From Acinetobacter boissieri (GTDB lineage Bacteria; Pseudomonadota; Gammaproteobacteria; Pseudomonadales; Moraxellaceae), in NCBI RefSeq assembly GCF_900096955.1, contig NZ_FMYL01000001.1, positions 407,131 to 471,130 on the forward strand: 64,000 bases of DNA, read 5' to 3'. Below are positions 45,314-53,555 of the stretch, piece by piece (positions within the stretch are counted from its first letter, which is position 1; every line of letters begins with the position of its first letter). The notes under the pieces were generated by a model. The model was not told the DNA's origin. It did no database searches and saw nothing but the letters and a program-made list of their open reading frames with translations. Made by a program: the position numbers and the translations under genes.

Positions 45314-45333
45314 ATACCATAGGGGGTATAATA
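45314..45333. promoter_or_regulatory. RcnR-type operator and dmeF −10
   Basis: TATACCATAGGGGGTATA is an inverted repeat (TATACC/GGTATA) with a G5 tract, the pattern of RcnR operators. A consensus TATAAT (45328–45333) overlaps its right arm and would be the −10 of dmeF. Confidence 0.65.
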
Positions 45334-45352
45334 TATTGGTATAGTTTAAACA

Positions 45353-46333
45353 ATGAAAAAACCTTCATCAACCACATTGTGGTTATCTCAGCATGAGCAT
45401 GTATTTGATCACGGTAACCCACTTGCTCAGAAAAAAATATTAATTGCTACAGTCTTTACAGCAATCATGATGGTCATTGAAATTATGACGGGTATTTTAT
45501 TTAATTCAATGGCTCTATTGGCAGATGGCTGGCATATGAGTTCTCATATGGTTGCGCTTGGATTGGCTTATTTTGCTTACCGTGCCGCAAAACATTACGC
45601 CAAAGACCCACGATTCTGTTTTGGCTCTTGGAAAATTGAAATTTTAGCAGCGTATAGTAGTGCAATTATTTTAATGATTGTTGCCGTCATTATGGCATTT
45701 AGTTCTATAGAACGTTTATTTAACCCTGTTGCTATTGAATATAATGATGCAATCATGGTGGCTGTTATTGGTTTAATTGTTAACCTCATTTGTGCTTGGT
45801 TGTTGAAAGAACAACACCACGACGGTCACGGTCACGGTCACGGTCACGGTCACGGTCACGGTCACGGTCACGGTCACGGTCACGGTCACGGTCACGGTCA
45901 CGGTCACGGTCACGAAGATTTAAACCAAAAAGCAGCCTTTTTGCACGTCATTGCTGATGCTGCGACCTCTGTTTTTGCAATTATTGCGCTTTTTTCTGGT
46001 AAATATTTAGGATGGGATTTTCTAGATGCAATACTTGGAATTGTTGGTGCAGTTGTTGTCGCAAAATGGGCATGGGGGCTATTAAAACAAACCTCAAAAA
46101 CACTGCTAGACGCAGAAATGGATTCTCCTTTAACCACTCAAGTGATTGAAGAATTACAAAAACACAATTTTAATATGAGTGATTTACACATCTGGCAAGT
46201 AGGTGCACAAAAATATGCCTGTATTATCTCCTTAGAGACAAAAAACCATGCTATTACACCAAAAGATGTGAAGTCATTGATTTCAAAATATCATGCGATT
46301 GTTCATAGTAGTATTGAAATTAATTACCACTAA
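45353..46333 (+). CDS. dmeF: CDF-family Ni/Co efflux transporter with long His-rich loop
   Basis: A 326-residue transporter with six membrane helices and a C-terminal cytoplasmic domain. The N-terminal HEHVFDHGNPLAQKK is the DmeF signature; metal-site pairs are in LADGWHMSSH and HVIADAATS. The cytoplasmic loop between helices 4 and 5 contains HHDG then Gly-His repeated 15 times, an unusually long run encoded by a pure 6-bp repeat. The adjacent RcnR-like gene suggests induction by nickel or cobalt. Confidence 0.9.
   Translation: MKKPSSTTLWLSQHEHVFDHGNPLAQKKILIATVFTAIMMVIEIMTGILFNSMALLADGWHMSSHMVALGLAYFAYRAAKHYAKDPRFCFGSWKIEILAAYSSAIILMIVAVIMAFSSIERLFNPVAIEYNDAIMVAVIGLIVNLICAWLLKEQHHDGHGHGHGHGHGHGHGHGHGHGHGHGHGHGHEDLNQKAAFLHVIADAATSVFAIIALFSGKYLGWDFLDAILGIVGAVVVAKWAWGLLKQTSKTLLDAEMDSPLTTQVIEELQKHNFNMSDLHIWQVGAQKYACIISLETKNHAITPKDVKSLISKYHAIVHSSIEINYH
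45824..45913 (+). repeat. Perfect (GGTCAC)15 microsatellite in dmeF
   Basis: Fifteen uninterrupted copies of a 6-bp unit with identical codon choice (GGT CAC) in every copy. Gain or loss of units keeps the frame. Confidence 0.95.
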
Positions 46334-46629
46334 AAAGTGCCACAATCATGGTATAAACACTCACTATATTTGTGTATATGATGAAATACGAGACCGAGAT
46401 CAATCGGTCTTTAGGCATATTTACTGTATAAATAATTAAGTCATTTCACCATAAAACTCGCCCCTGTATTATAAAATTACATGCAATCATGCAACACTTA
46501 TAGTTCAACAATATAGCATTATTTCAACGATCGTTTAAGTCAATTACAAGTATCGAATTAATCTAGTTTAAAGATTGTTAAAAATCTCTTAGAATCATGA
46601 GCTTACCCAGCAGATATGTCAGGAAAAAC

Positions 46630-48156
46630 ATGTATTTGAAGAATGCCATTGCCGCCGCAATAATCATTACGCCAAGCTTATTTTCATCACAGCTTATGGC
46701 TGCTGAAGTACTTACCCGTGATAGTGGTGCACCCGTAGGTGACAATCAAAACTCGCAAACTGCGGGGCCAAACGGGCCAACATTACTACAAGATGTGCAG
46801 CTCATTCAAAAGTTACAACGTTTTGATCGTGAGCGTATTCCTGAACGTGTTGTGCACGCACGTGGTACAGGTGCACATGGTGTATTTACACCATCAGTCG
46901 ATATTTCCAACTTAACCATTGCAGAACTCTTTAAACCAGGAACTCAAACACCTGTATTTGTTAGATTTTCTTCTGTAGTACATGGTAATCACTCTCCAGA
47001 AACGTTACGTGATCCACGTGGTTTTGCAACCAAGTTTTATACACAAGAAGGCAACTGGGACTTAGTTGGTAATAACTTCCCAACATTCTTCATTCGTGAT
47101 GCGATTAAATTCCCAGACATGGTACATGCATTCAAACCAAGTCCAAAAACCAACCTTGGTGACATGTCACGTACATTTGACTTTTTCCAACACATTCCTG
47201 AAGCAACACGTACACTTACTGAATTATTATCAAATAACGGTACACCTGTAAGCTACCGTTTTATGGATGGTAACGGCGTACACGCTTACAAATTTGTGAA
47301 TGCACAAGGTCAAGTCCACTATGTGAAATTCCACTGGAAGAGCCTACAAGGGATTAAAAACCTCACACCAAAAGAAGTGCCTGTGGTGCAAGGACAAGAC
47401 TTTAGCCACATGACCACCGACTTGGTGAACAGCATTAACCGTGGTGAATTTCCAAAGTGGGATTTATACATTCAAGTGATTACACCTGAAGATCTCAACA
47501 AATTTGACTTTAACCCACTAGATGCTACTAAAATTTGGCCAAATGTTCCCGAGCAAAAAATTGGTCAAATGGTGCTGAATAAAAATGTAGATAACTTCTT
47601 CCAAGAAACTGAACAAGTTGCTATGGCACCTTCAAATATCGTACCAGGTATTGAGCCATCTGAAGACCGTTTGCTCCAAGGGCGTTTATTCTCATATGCA
47701 GATACACAAATGTATCGCATTGGCACCAATGGTTTGAGCCTACCAATCAACCGACCTGTCGTTAAAGTGAATAATGGCAACCAAGATGGTTCAATGAATA
47801 TTAACCATACGACATCAGATGTAAACTATGAACCAAGTGCACGTGAGCCTCGCCCACAAGCACAACATGCGCGTTACAGTATCACGCCACTTTCAGGCAC
47901 AACGCAGCAAGTTAAAATTCAAAAAGAGCAAAACTTCAAACAAGCGGGCGAATTATACCGCTCATTCTCTACAGCAGACCGTAAAGACCTGATCCAAAAC
48001 TTTGGTGGTGCTTTAGCAGGTGCAGATGAACAAGCGAAATATAAGATTGCTTCATTCTTATATAAAGCAGACCCTGAATACGGTACAGGCGTAGCAAAAG
48101 TTGCCAAAGCAGATGTGAATCGTGTGAAAACAATGGCTGCACAGTTAGAAGATTAA
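46630..48156 (+). CDS. katB: Periplasmic catalase (clade with signal peptide)
   Basis: A 508-residue monofunctional haem catalase. Signal peptide MYLKNAIAAAIIITPSLFSS.. ending MAA; AGGAAAA precedes the chosen ATG at 46630 (an upstream ATG at 46597 is less suitable). Catalytic His is in RVVHARGTGAHGVF, distal Asn in the LVGNNFPTFFIRD region, and the haem-ligand Tyr in RLFSYADTQMYR. Length and export fit the small-subunit KatA/KatB type. The following gene is an exported ankyrin protein, as in the katB–ankB pair of Pseudomonas aeruginosa. Confidence 0.92.
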   Translation: MYLKNAIAAAIIITPSLFSSQLMAAEVLTRDSGAPVGDNQNSQTAGPNGPTLLQDVQLIQKLQRFDRERIPERVVHARGTGAHGVFTPSVDISNLTIAELFKPGTQTPVFVRFSSVVHGNHSPETLRDPRGFATKFYTQEGNWDLVGNNFPTFFIRDAIKFPDMVHAFKPSPKTNLGDMSRTFDFFQHIPEATRTLTELLSNNGTPVSYRFMDGNGVHAYKFVNAQGQVHYVKFHWKSLQGIKNLTPKEVPVVQGQDFSHMTTDLVNSINRGEFPKWDLYIQVITPEDLNKFDFNPLDATKIWPNVPEQKIGQMVLNKNVDNFFQETEQVAMAPSNIVPGIEPSEDRLLQGRLFSYADTQMYRIGTNGLSLPINRPVVKVNNGNQDGSMNINHTTSDVNYEPSAREPRPQAQHARYSITPLSGTTQQVKIQKEQNFKQAGELYRSFSTADRKDLIQNFGGALAGADEQAKYKIASFLYKADPEYGTGVAKVAKADVNRVKTMAAQLED

Positions 48157-48180
48157 TTTTTCTATCAGTCGCCAATTCAG

Positions 48181-48213
48181 TGATATGCCCTTTGTTGGGC
48201 ATATCATTTTTTT
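48181..48213 (+). terminator. Terminator between catalase and ankyrin genes
   Basis: TGATATGCCC/GGGCATATCA, a 10-bp perfect stem with a 6-base loop and seven T. It would reduce transcription from the catalase promoter into ankB. Confidence 0.88.
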
Positions 48214-48233
48214 CTAAGACCAGTAGGTGATGT

Positions 48234-48773
48234 ATGAAATATTTTTATGGATTATTACTGAGTATTGCCATGGCTGTGCCGCAATATGCTATAGCATCTA
48301 CGCAAGAAGCAGTCCCTATGAGCACTCAAGAAACATTACGACAGTACTATTTCGATGCAGCTCGTACTGGTAATATACCCATGCTAAACGAGTTCATTCA
48401 AGCAGGTTTTGACTTAAATACTCAAGACAGTAAAGGCTATACTGCACTGACCTTAGCAGCATATCATGGGCACAAAGCCATGGTAGAACGACTCATTGGC
48501 GCAGGTGCAGATCCTTGTAGTCAAGATCACTCTGGCAATACCGCCCTCATGGGTGCAATTTTTAAGGGTGAATTAAAAATTGCTAGAATACTTATGAAAA
48601 CGGCATGCTCTCCAAACCAACAAAATCTGTCTGGACAAACTGCGAGCATGTATGCAGCACTTTTTCAAAGAAAAGAAATCTTAGATGATTTAATTAAAAA
48701 TGGCGCCAATACCCAAATGAAAGATGCTCGTGGTAACAGTGTAGATAATTTAAGCCATGGCGAATTTAAATAA
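48234..48773 (+). CDS. ankB: Exported ankyrin-repeat protein, AnkB-like
   Basis: A 179-residue protein with signal peptide MKYFYGLLLSIAMAVPQYAIA and about four ankyrin repeats (KGYTALTLAAYHGHKAMVERLI, SGNTALMGAIFKGELKIARIL, SGQTASMYAALFQRKEILDDLI). In P. aeruginosa AnkB is needed for full activity of the periplasmic catalase KatB; the same pairing suggests a similar role here. AGGTGA precedes the ATG. Confidence 0.86.
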   Translation: MKYFYGLLLSIAMAVPQYAIASTQEAVPMSTQETLRQYYFDAARTGNIPMLNEFIQAGFDLNTQDSKGYTALTLAAYHGHKAMVERLIGAGADPCSQDHSGNTALMGAIFKGELKIARILMKTACSPNQQNLSGQTASMYAALFQRKEILDDLIKNGANTQMKDARGNSVDNLSHGEFK

Positions 48774-48792
48774 GGTTTGCACCCTAAAGTCC

Positions 48793-50082
48793 TTAGTACT
48801 TCAGGGGTGTGGCTCTATACTTTTGCTCTAGAATATTATTAAAAATGCTTTCAATCATCCACACCCGATACAAACTATTGAACGTATAGGTTCGACCATC
48901 TACAGCAAGTACCAATACAGGAAATTCTGGCTGATCTTTTGATGCACATACAGTATCGTTGTCTTTTAATTGTTGTGTAATGTCTAAGTCAGTAAGGTGT
49001 TTAATCGCCAGCTTTTTCTTCATGCGCTGAAAATGTGGCGTATAAGATAAGTCTTTTCCTCTGGCCCATACCGATTTCAATATACGATACATAGCGTCTA
49101 CACGGTCTTCTTCAGCAACACTATAGTAAAGCTTTGCCATATTCATGACAGATTTTTCTGTAGGACGACAAAAAGGAGTAAATGCAACTTCAGCACGCTT
49201 AGATAACCGTGTTGCCAAAGCCCAATCAAACTGGTCACGGCCATGATAAGTTAAAGGGTGTATCTTTAATTGAATATTATAATAGTCTGCCAAATCTTCT
49301 TTAATATAGGCCAGTAAGAGCCAACTAATCGGGTCTTCTAATGCTAAATATAAATCGAGTGTAGGATGCATGGCTTGTATATTGGCCAAATCTTCCGCAT
49401 CACCCATTAAATGCTCTCGCCACTCAATATGGTTAATCAGAAAAATAGGATTATCTGTCAGCAGTTTTTGTTGTTTTAAACGGCGCGTCAAGCGTAATAA
49501 ATTGTCTACCGCATTGTATTGGCGACCACCAAATTCAAAATAGCTGACTAAAAGTGGTTCATCATTAAAAATACGTTCTGGAAATTGCTGTGCTTGGTGC
49601 TGTCTACTTGCCATGGCATACAGTGTCCGTAACTTACCAGACTGCTGTTGCCATAACATATGAAATACATCTTCAAGCAAATATAAAAAATGATCATCAC
49701 GTAAAGGTGTATTTTCTAAGATGGTCTTTGCTTGCTGTAATGCAGTTATATTTGGTAGTTCAGGCTGATCATCATAACCAAAGCCATGTTGCTTGGCTAA
49801 AATCTTCGCATCATTTAATGCATATTTCTGCCATTTTTCTTGGCTCATGCCATTGGGTGGTTCACCCACCTGACTCGAAATAATAATTTTTAATGGCTTA
49901 ATACGGTCACTTAAAATTTCATTGAGCTGTGTCAGTTGCTGTACAATTAAGTAACTATAAACGTCGTCTAGGCGTAAGTGTATGCTTAATCCTTGTTCTA
50001 TCGGTAGCACATCTTGGCGTTTGGGCTGTTGATAAAATAGCCTTGATCTAACGGGGTCAAACCATCGGCGGAAAAAAGACAT
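48793..50082 (-). CDS. Protein with two related thioredoxin/HCCA-isomerase-like halves, function unknown
   Basis: A 429-residue soluble protein with no signal peptide. Two segments are alike and in equivalent places: LSIHLRLDDVYSYLIVQQL (about 32–50) and LDLYLALEDPISWLLLAYI (about 242–260). Both resemble the first strand and helix of DsbA/HCCA-isomerase (kappa GST) folds, without a CxxC motif. The middle of each half is helical, as expected for the inserted helical domain. I infer an internal duplication of a DsbA-like fold. Start at 50082 is the only good candidate. Confidence 0.72.
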   Translation of the reverse strand: MSFFRRWFDPVRSRLFYQQPKRQDVLPIEQGLSIHLRLDDVYSYLIVQQLTQLNEILSDRIKPLKIIISSQVGEPPNGMSQEKWQKYALNDAKILAKQHGFGYDDQPELPNITALQQAKTILENTPLRDDHFLYLLEDVFHMLWQQQSGKLRTLYAMASRQHQAQQFPERIFNDEPLLVSYFEFGGRQYNAVDNLLRLTRRLKQQKLLTDNPIFLINHIEWREHLMGDAEDLANIQAMHPTLDLYLALEDPISWLLLAYIKEDLADYYNIQLKIHPLTYHGRDQFDWALATRLSKRAEVAFTPFCRPTEKSVMNMAKLYYSVAEEDRVDAMYRILKSVWARGKDLSYTPHFQRMKKKLAIKHLTDLDITQQLKDNDTVCASKDQPEFPVLVLAVDGRTYTFNSLYRVWMIESIFNNILEQKYRATPLKY

Positions 50083-50256
50083 TACTTAAGCCTCTATTGA
50101 GAAAACGGTATTGTGTTGTTATGCGCAAAAATGGTTAACAACTGATGTTGTATCAGTTTAACAAAAAATAAGCAGGGCTTTACGTGATTTCACGCTAAAT
50201 TATCATTTTTTATTTAGTTTTTTTACTAAATCGAATCATACATATATTTTAACGTA

Positions 50257-50284
50257 CCATGACGTCAACATTGTAACGTCATGG
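50257..50284 (-). terminator. Hairpin after ilvD
   Basis: CCATGACGT/ACGTCATGG, a 9-bp perfect stem with a 10-base loop, 18 bp past the ilvD stop. The trailing sequence has few T, so it may act as an RNA-stabilising end as much as a terminator. Confidence 0.5.
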
Positions 50285-50301
50285 CACAAATCAATCATAC
50301 T

Positions 50302-52131
50302 TTATAAAATACGTACCGCACCTTTTGCTGCACTTGTCGTATGTTGTGCATAAATTTTAAGGGCTTTAGACACTTTACGTGGGCGGTCCTCTTTAGGGTG
50401 CCAACCGTGTTGTTCTTGAATCACACGGCGTGCAGCCAATGTTTCATCATCAACACGCACGTTAATGGTACGGTTTGGAATATCAATATCAATAATATCG
50501 CCATCTTCAACCAGACCAATTGCACCACCTTCAGCAGCTTCAGGGGAAATATGGCCAATCGAGAGTCCAGAAGATCCACCAGAAAAACGACCATCTGTAA
50601 TCAATGCACACTCTTTACCCAAACCTTTCGATTTTAAGTAACTGGTCGGATAAAGCATTTCTTGCATACCTGGTCCACCACGTGGGCCTTCGTAGCGAAT
50701 CACCACAATATCGCCTGCTTTAATACGCAAGTTTAAAATGGCATCTACAGCTGCATCTTGGCTTTCAAATACACGAGCTTGCCCTGTAAATTTCAAGATT
50801 GAATCATCAACCCCTGCTGTTTTTACAATACAGCCATCGAGGGCAATATTACCAAACAGCACAGCAAGGCCACCATCTTGTGAGAAGGCATTGGCTGCAT
50901 TACGAATCACACCCGTTTCACGATTGCCATCAAGTGTTGGGTAGTAACGGTTTTGTGAAAAAGCCGTTTGAGTAGGTATACCACCGGGTGATGAGCGATA
51001 AAATTCATAAATATCTGCATCTTCGGTAGAAATAATATCCCACTTATTAATGGCATCAGCGAGTGTTTTTTCATGTACCGTACTAACACTTGTATCTAAT
51101 AAGTTGGCACGTGCAAGCTCACCTAAAATCGCCATAATACCGCCTGCACGGTGTATGTCTTCCATGTGTACATCTTGTTTTGCAGGGGCCACTTTACACA
51201 ATACAGGCACGTGGCGAGAAATACGGTCAATGTCTTCCATGGTAAAGTCGACACCTGCTTCGCTTGCTGCAGCCAATAAATGTAATACCGTATTGGTTGA
51301 CCCACCCATCGACACATCAAGAGTCATCGCATTTTCAAAAGCAGCCTTCGTTGCAATCGAACGTGGTAACACACTGTAGTCATTTTGCTCGTAGTGGCGC
51401 TTTGCCACCTCAACAATCAACTCACCAGCACGTAAAAATAATTTTTCACGATTGGCATGAGTTGCGACAATCGAGCCATTACCCGGTAAAGACAAACCTA
51501 ATGCTTCGGTTAAACAGTTCATCGAGTTTGCAGTAAACATACCTGAACATGAACCACATGTTGGACATGCAGAGCGTTCAAACTCTTTGACTTCTTCATC
51601 TGTATAGCTTTCATCAGCGGCTACAATCATCGCATCAACAAGGTCAATGGCTTTTTCATTGCCACGGAATTTCACTTTACCCGCTTCCATTGGTCCGCCA
51701 GATACAAATACCACAGGAATATTCAGACGCATCGCGGCCATGAGCATACCTGGGGTGATTTTGTCGCAGTTCGAAATACAGACCATGGCATCAGCACAGT
51801 GCGCACTCACCATATATTCAACTGAGTCTGCAATCAAATCACGTGATGGCAATGAATACAGCATGCCGTCGTGTCCCATTGCAATACCATCATCCACAGC
51901 AATGGTGTTAAATTCTTTTGCAACACCACCAGAGGCTTCAATTTGTCTAGCAACCAATTGACCTAAGTCTTTTAAATGAACATGACCTGGTACAAATTGA
52001 GTAAATGAGTTAACAACGGCAATAATAGGTTTACCAAAATCGTCGTCTTTCATGCCTGTTGCACGCCATAAGCCACGTGCTCCGGCCATATTTCTTCCGT
52101 GTGTCGATGTTTTTGAACGATAATCTGGCAT
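50302..52131 (-). CDS. ilvD: Dihydroxy-acid dehydratase
   Basis: A 609-residue Fe–S enzyme of branched-chain amino acid synthesis. Cluster cysteines are visible in [10 protein letters not shown] and [32 protein letters not shown] and the [24 protein letters not shown]-terminal block are typical. Full length. A 550-bp region without a gene lies upstream. Confidence 0.96.
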   Translation of the reverse strand: MPDYRSKTSTHGRNMAGARGLWRATGMKDDDFGKPIIAVVNSFTQFVPGHVHLKDLGQLVARQIEASGGVAKEFNTIAVDDGIAMGHDGMLYSLPSRDLIADSVEYMVSAHCADAMVCISNCDKITPGMLMAAMRLNIPVVFVSGGPMEAGKVKFRGNEKAIDLVDAMIVAADESYTDEEVKEFERSACPTCGSCSGMFTANSMNCLTEALGLSLPGNGSIVATHANREKLFLRAGELIVEVAKRHYEQNDYSVLPRSIATKAAFENAMTLDVSMGGSTNTVLHLLAAASEAGVDFTMEDIDRISRHVPVLCKVAPAKQDVHMEDIHRAGGIMAILGELARANLLDTSVSTVHEKTLADAINKWDIISTEDADIYEFYRSSPGGIPTQTAFSQNRYYPTLDGNRETGVIRNAANAFSQDGGLAVLFGNIALDGCIVKTAGVDDSILKFTGQARVFESQDAAVDAILNLRIKAGDIVVIRYEGPRGGPGMQEMLYPTSYLKSKGLGKECALITDGRFSGGSSGLSIGHISPEAAEGGAIGLVEDGDIIDIDIPNRTINVRVDDETLAARRVIQEQHGWHPKEDRPRKVSKALKIYAQHTTSAAKGAVRIL

Positions 52132-52687
52132 GTGTTTTTTCCAAATGTATGCTTGAGATGGTCACAATCTCTGGCTAAATAATACTTCGATAAGTATGAA
52201 AGATAGTCAATTATTGCACCATCATACGGTGAAGTGAATGTATATCAGAATAAATATCTGTCATGCACAATGCATTTACAATATGTTGACTACACTCAGT
52301 TTACAGTGTCTTGTATCGTATGCATTGGCTTATCATGGTCGATATTGAAAATCACGCATATTGGAAGAAGCAATACCTAAAGTATAGGTCGGGTGAGCTT
52401 TCATCATTAAAACCAACTTTAAGTCGGTTAAACTTAAAGGCGTATTCTCAAAATCGAATCATCAATGAGTTGCGGTAATCTCGGATAAAGTGCCGATATT
52501 CTCATATGTTCGATTTAATCTCTTATGTTCCATTCTATAGAACAGTTAGATTTTCTAAAAGCTAAAAACAGATATAGTGCCTCAATACTACGCAAAACTT
52601 ATATGAATATTTCTTTTCAGTACTATGAATCTTTTTTATATGAAAAAAGCGCTCATGATTTGAGCGCTTTCTCTTTTTATAAATATT
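52132..52687. other. Gene-free region between ilvD and tpgA
   Basis: About 555 bp. The left part must hold the ilvD promoter (leftward). I see no leader peptide with branched-chain codons. A bidirectional-looking terminator at 52645–52670 belongs to tpgA. The rest has no support for a gene. Confidence 0.5.
52645..52671. terminator. Terminator after tpgA
   Basis: AAAGCGCTCA/TGAGCGCTTT with a 5-base loop; T runs follow on the plus strand (CTCTTTTT) and A/T-rich bases on the minus side. Confidence 0.75.
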
Positions 52688-53482
52688 TTATTTCCAGTCA
52701 ATCACAACTCGGCGGTTAGGTGCATTACAACTTACACTTTGATGTTGTCTTTGCTCGCCTTTACATTGCTCAAAACTCGTAGTTTTATTGGCTGCTGTAA
52801 CATCAATCACATTTTGACTCACACCAAGGCTAACCAGTTGTTTGGCAACAGTATAAGCACGTTGCTCAGAAAGTTTCTGATTATAACTGTAGCTACCCGT
52901 TGGATCTGTATAGCCTGTTATTTTTACCTCTTGTGCAGAGGCCTGTTTAATCTTTGTAGCAATGTCTTGTAGTGACAGTGATGTTTGCTCTATAGATTGA
53001 ACATCTGATTTATCATAAGCAAAGAGTACATACGCCTGTTGTGGTGCTTTTACCACAGGAGCAATAACCGGTACGGGTACAACAGTATTATTGACGCCCC
53101 AATCCATTAACCCTTGGCACTCTTCACCTTTCCATGATAAACGTTCGCCAATATTGTGTTTATCGAAATCAATTCTAAGCTGACAACGTTTGTATTCATC
53201 GCTATTTGGTTTATGTATATCTAAAACATAATTCCATGTTTTTACAAAAAATATTCCTTCATTAAATTGAGGGTTACCTAAAATATGACGATATTGATCT
53301 TTGGTTAAACCTACATCTAAATTAGCAACAGTCGTATAACTATAACGCTGTACTTGTTTTAAGTAGCTTTTGCTGATGTCTGGAAAGCTAATCTCAGCAG
53401 TATCTGCATAAGTGTTTATAGTGGCAAGCATACAGCTAAGCCCAAGTATCAAACCGCATTGTTTTTTTGATGTCATTTTCAT
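52688..53482 (-). CDS. tpgA: TpgA-type anchoring protein (SmpA/OmlA + OmpA_C domains)
   Basis: A 264-residue exported protein (signal ..LATINTYA). Residues about 45–125 look like a BamE/SmpA domain ([31 protein letters not shown]). Residues about 150–264 form an OmpA C-terminal domain with the peptidoglycan-binding text [28 protein letters not shown] and the final NRRVVIDWK. This is the domain order of TpgA of Acinetobacter sp. Tol 5, which helps anchor AtaA to peptidoglycan. It lies 73 bp after the adhesin gene on the same strand. Confidence 0.88.
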   Translation of the reverse strand: MKMTSKKQCGLILGLSCMLATINTYADTAEISFPDISKSYLKQVQRYSYTTVANLDVGLTKDQYRHILGNPQFNEGIFFVKTWNYVLDIHKPNSDEYKRCQLRIDFDKHNIGERLSWKGEECQGLMDWGVNNTVVPVPVIAPVVKAPQQAYVLFAYDKSDVQSIEQTSLSLQDIATKIKQASAQEVKITGYTDPTGSYSYNQKLSEQRAYTVAKQLVSLGVSQNVIDVTAANKTTSFEQCKGEQRQHQSVSCNAPNRRVVIDWK

Positions 53483-53555
53483 TTATATCACTCTCAAAAT
53501 GTTGAATGAAGAGGAAGACACTACATGAATCTTCCTCGAACATATGGGTTTGAAA

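Noticed and set aside
45824..45913. CRISPR-like or phage repeat
   Set aside because: The repeat is contiguous, with no spacers, and is in frame within dmeF.
48776..48815. Hairpin between ankB and the opposite gene
   Set aside because: The stem is imperfect and no T run follows, so I do not call it a terminator.
51050..51379. 109-codon plus-strand frame opposite ilvD
   Set aside because: Antisense shadow of a clearly coding ilvD; no ribosome site or protein family.
52132..52640. Branched-chain leader peptide or riboswitch upstream of ilvD
   Set aside because: I found no short frame rich in Leu/Ile/Val codons and no attenuator-like alternative hairpins.
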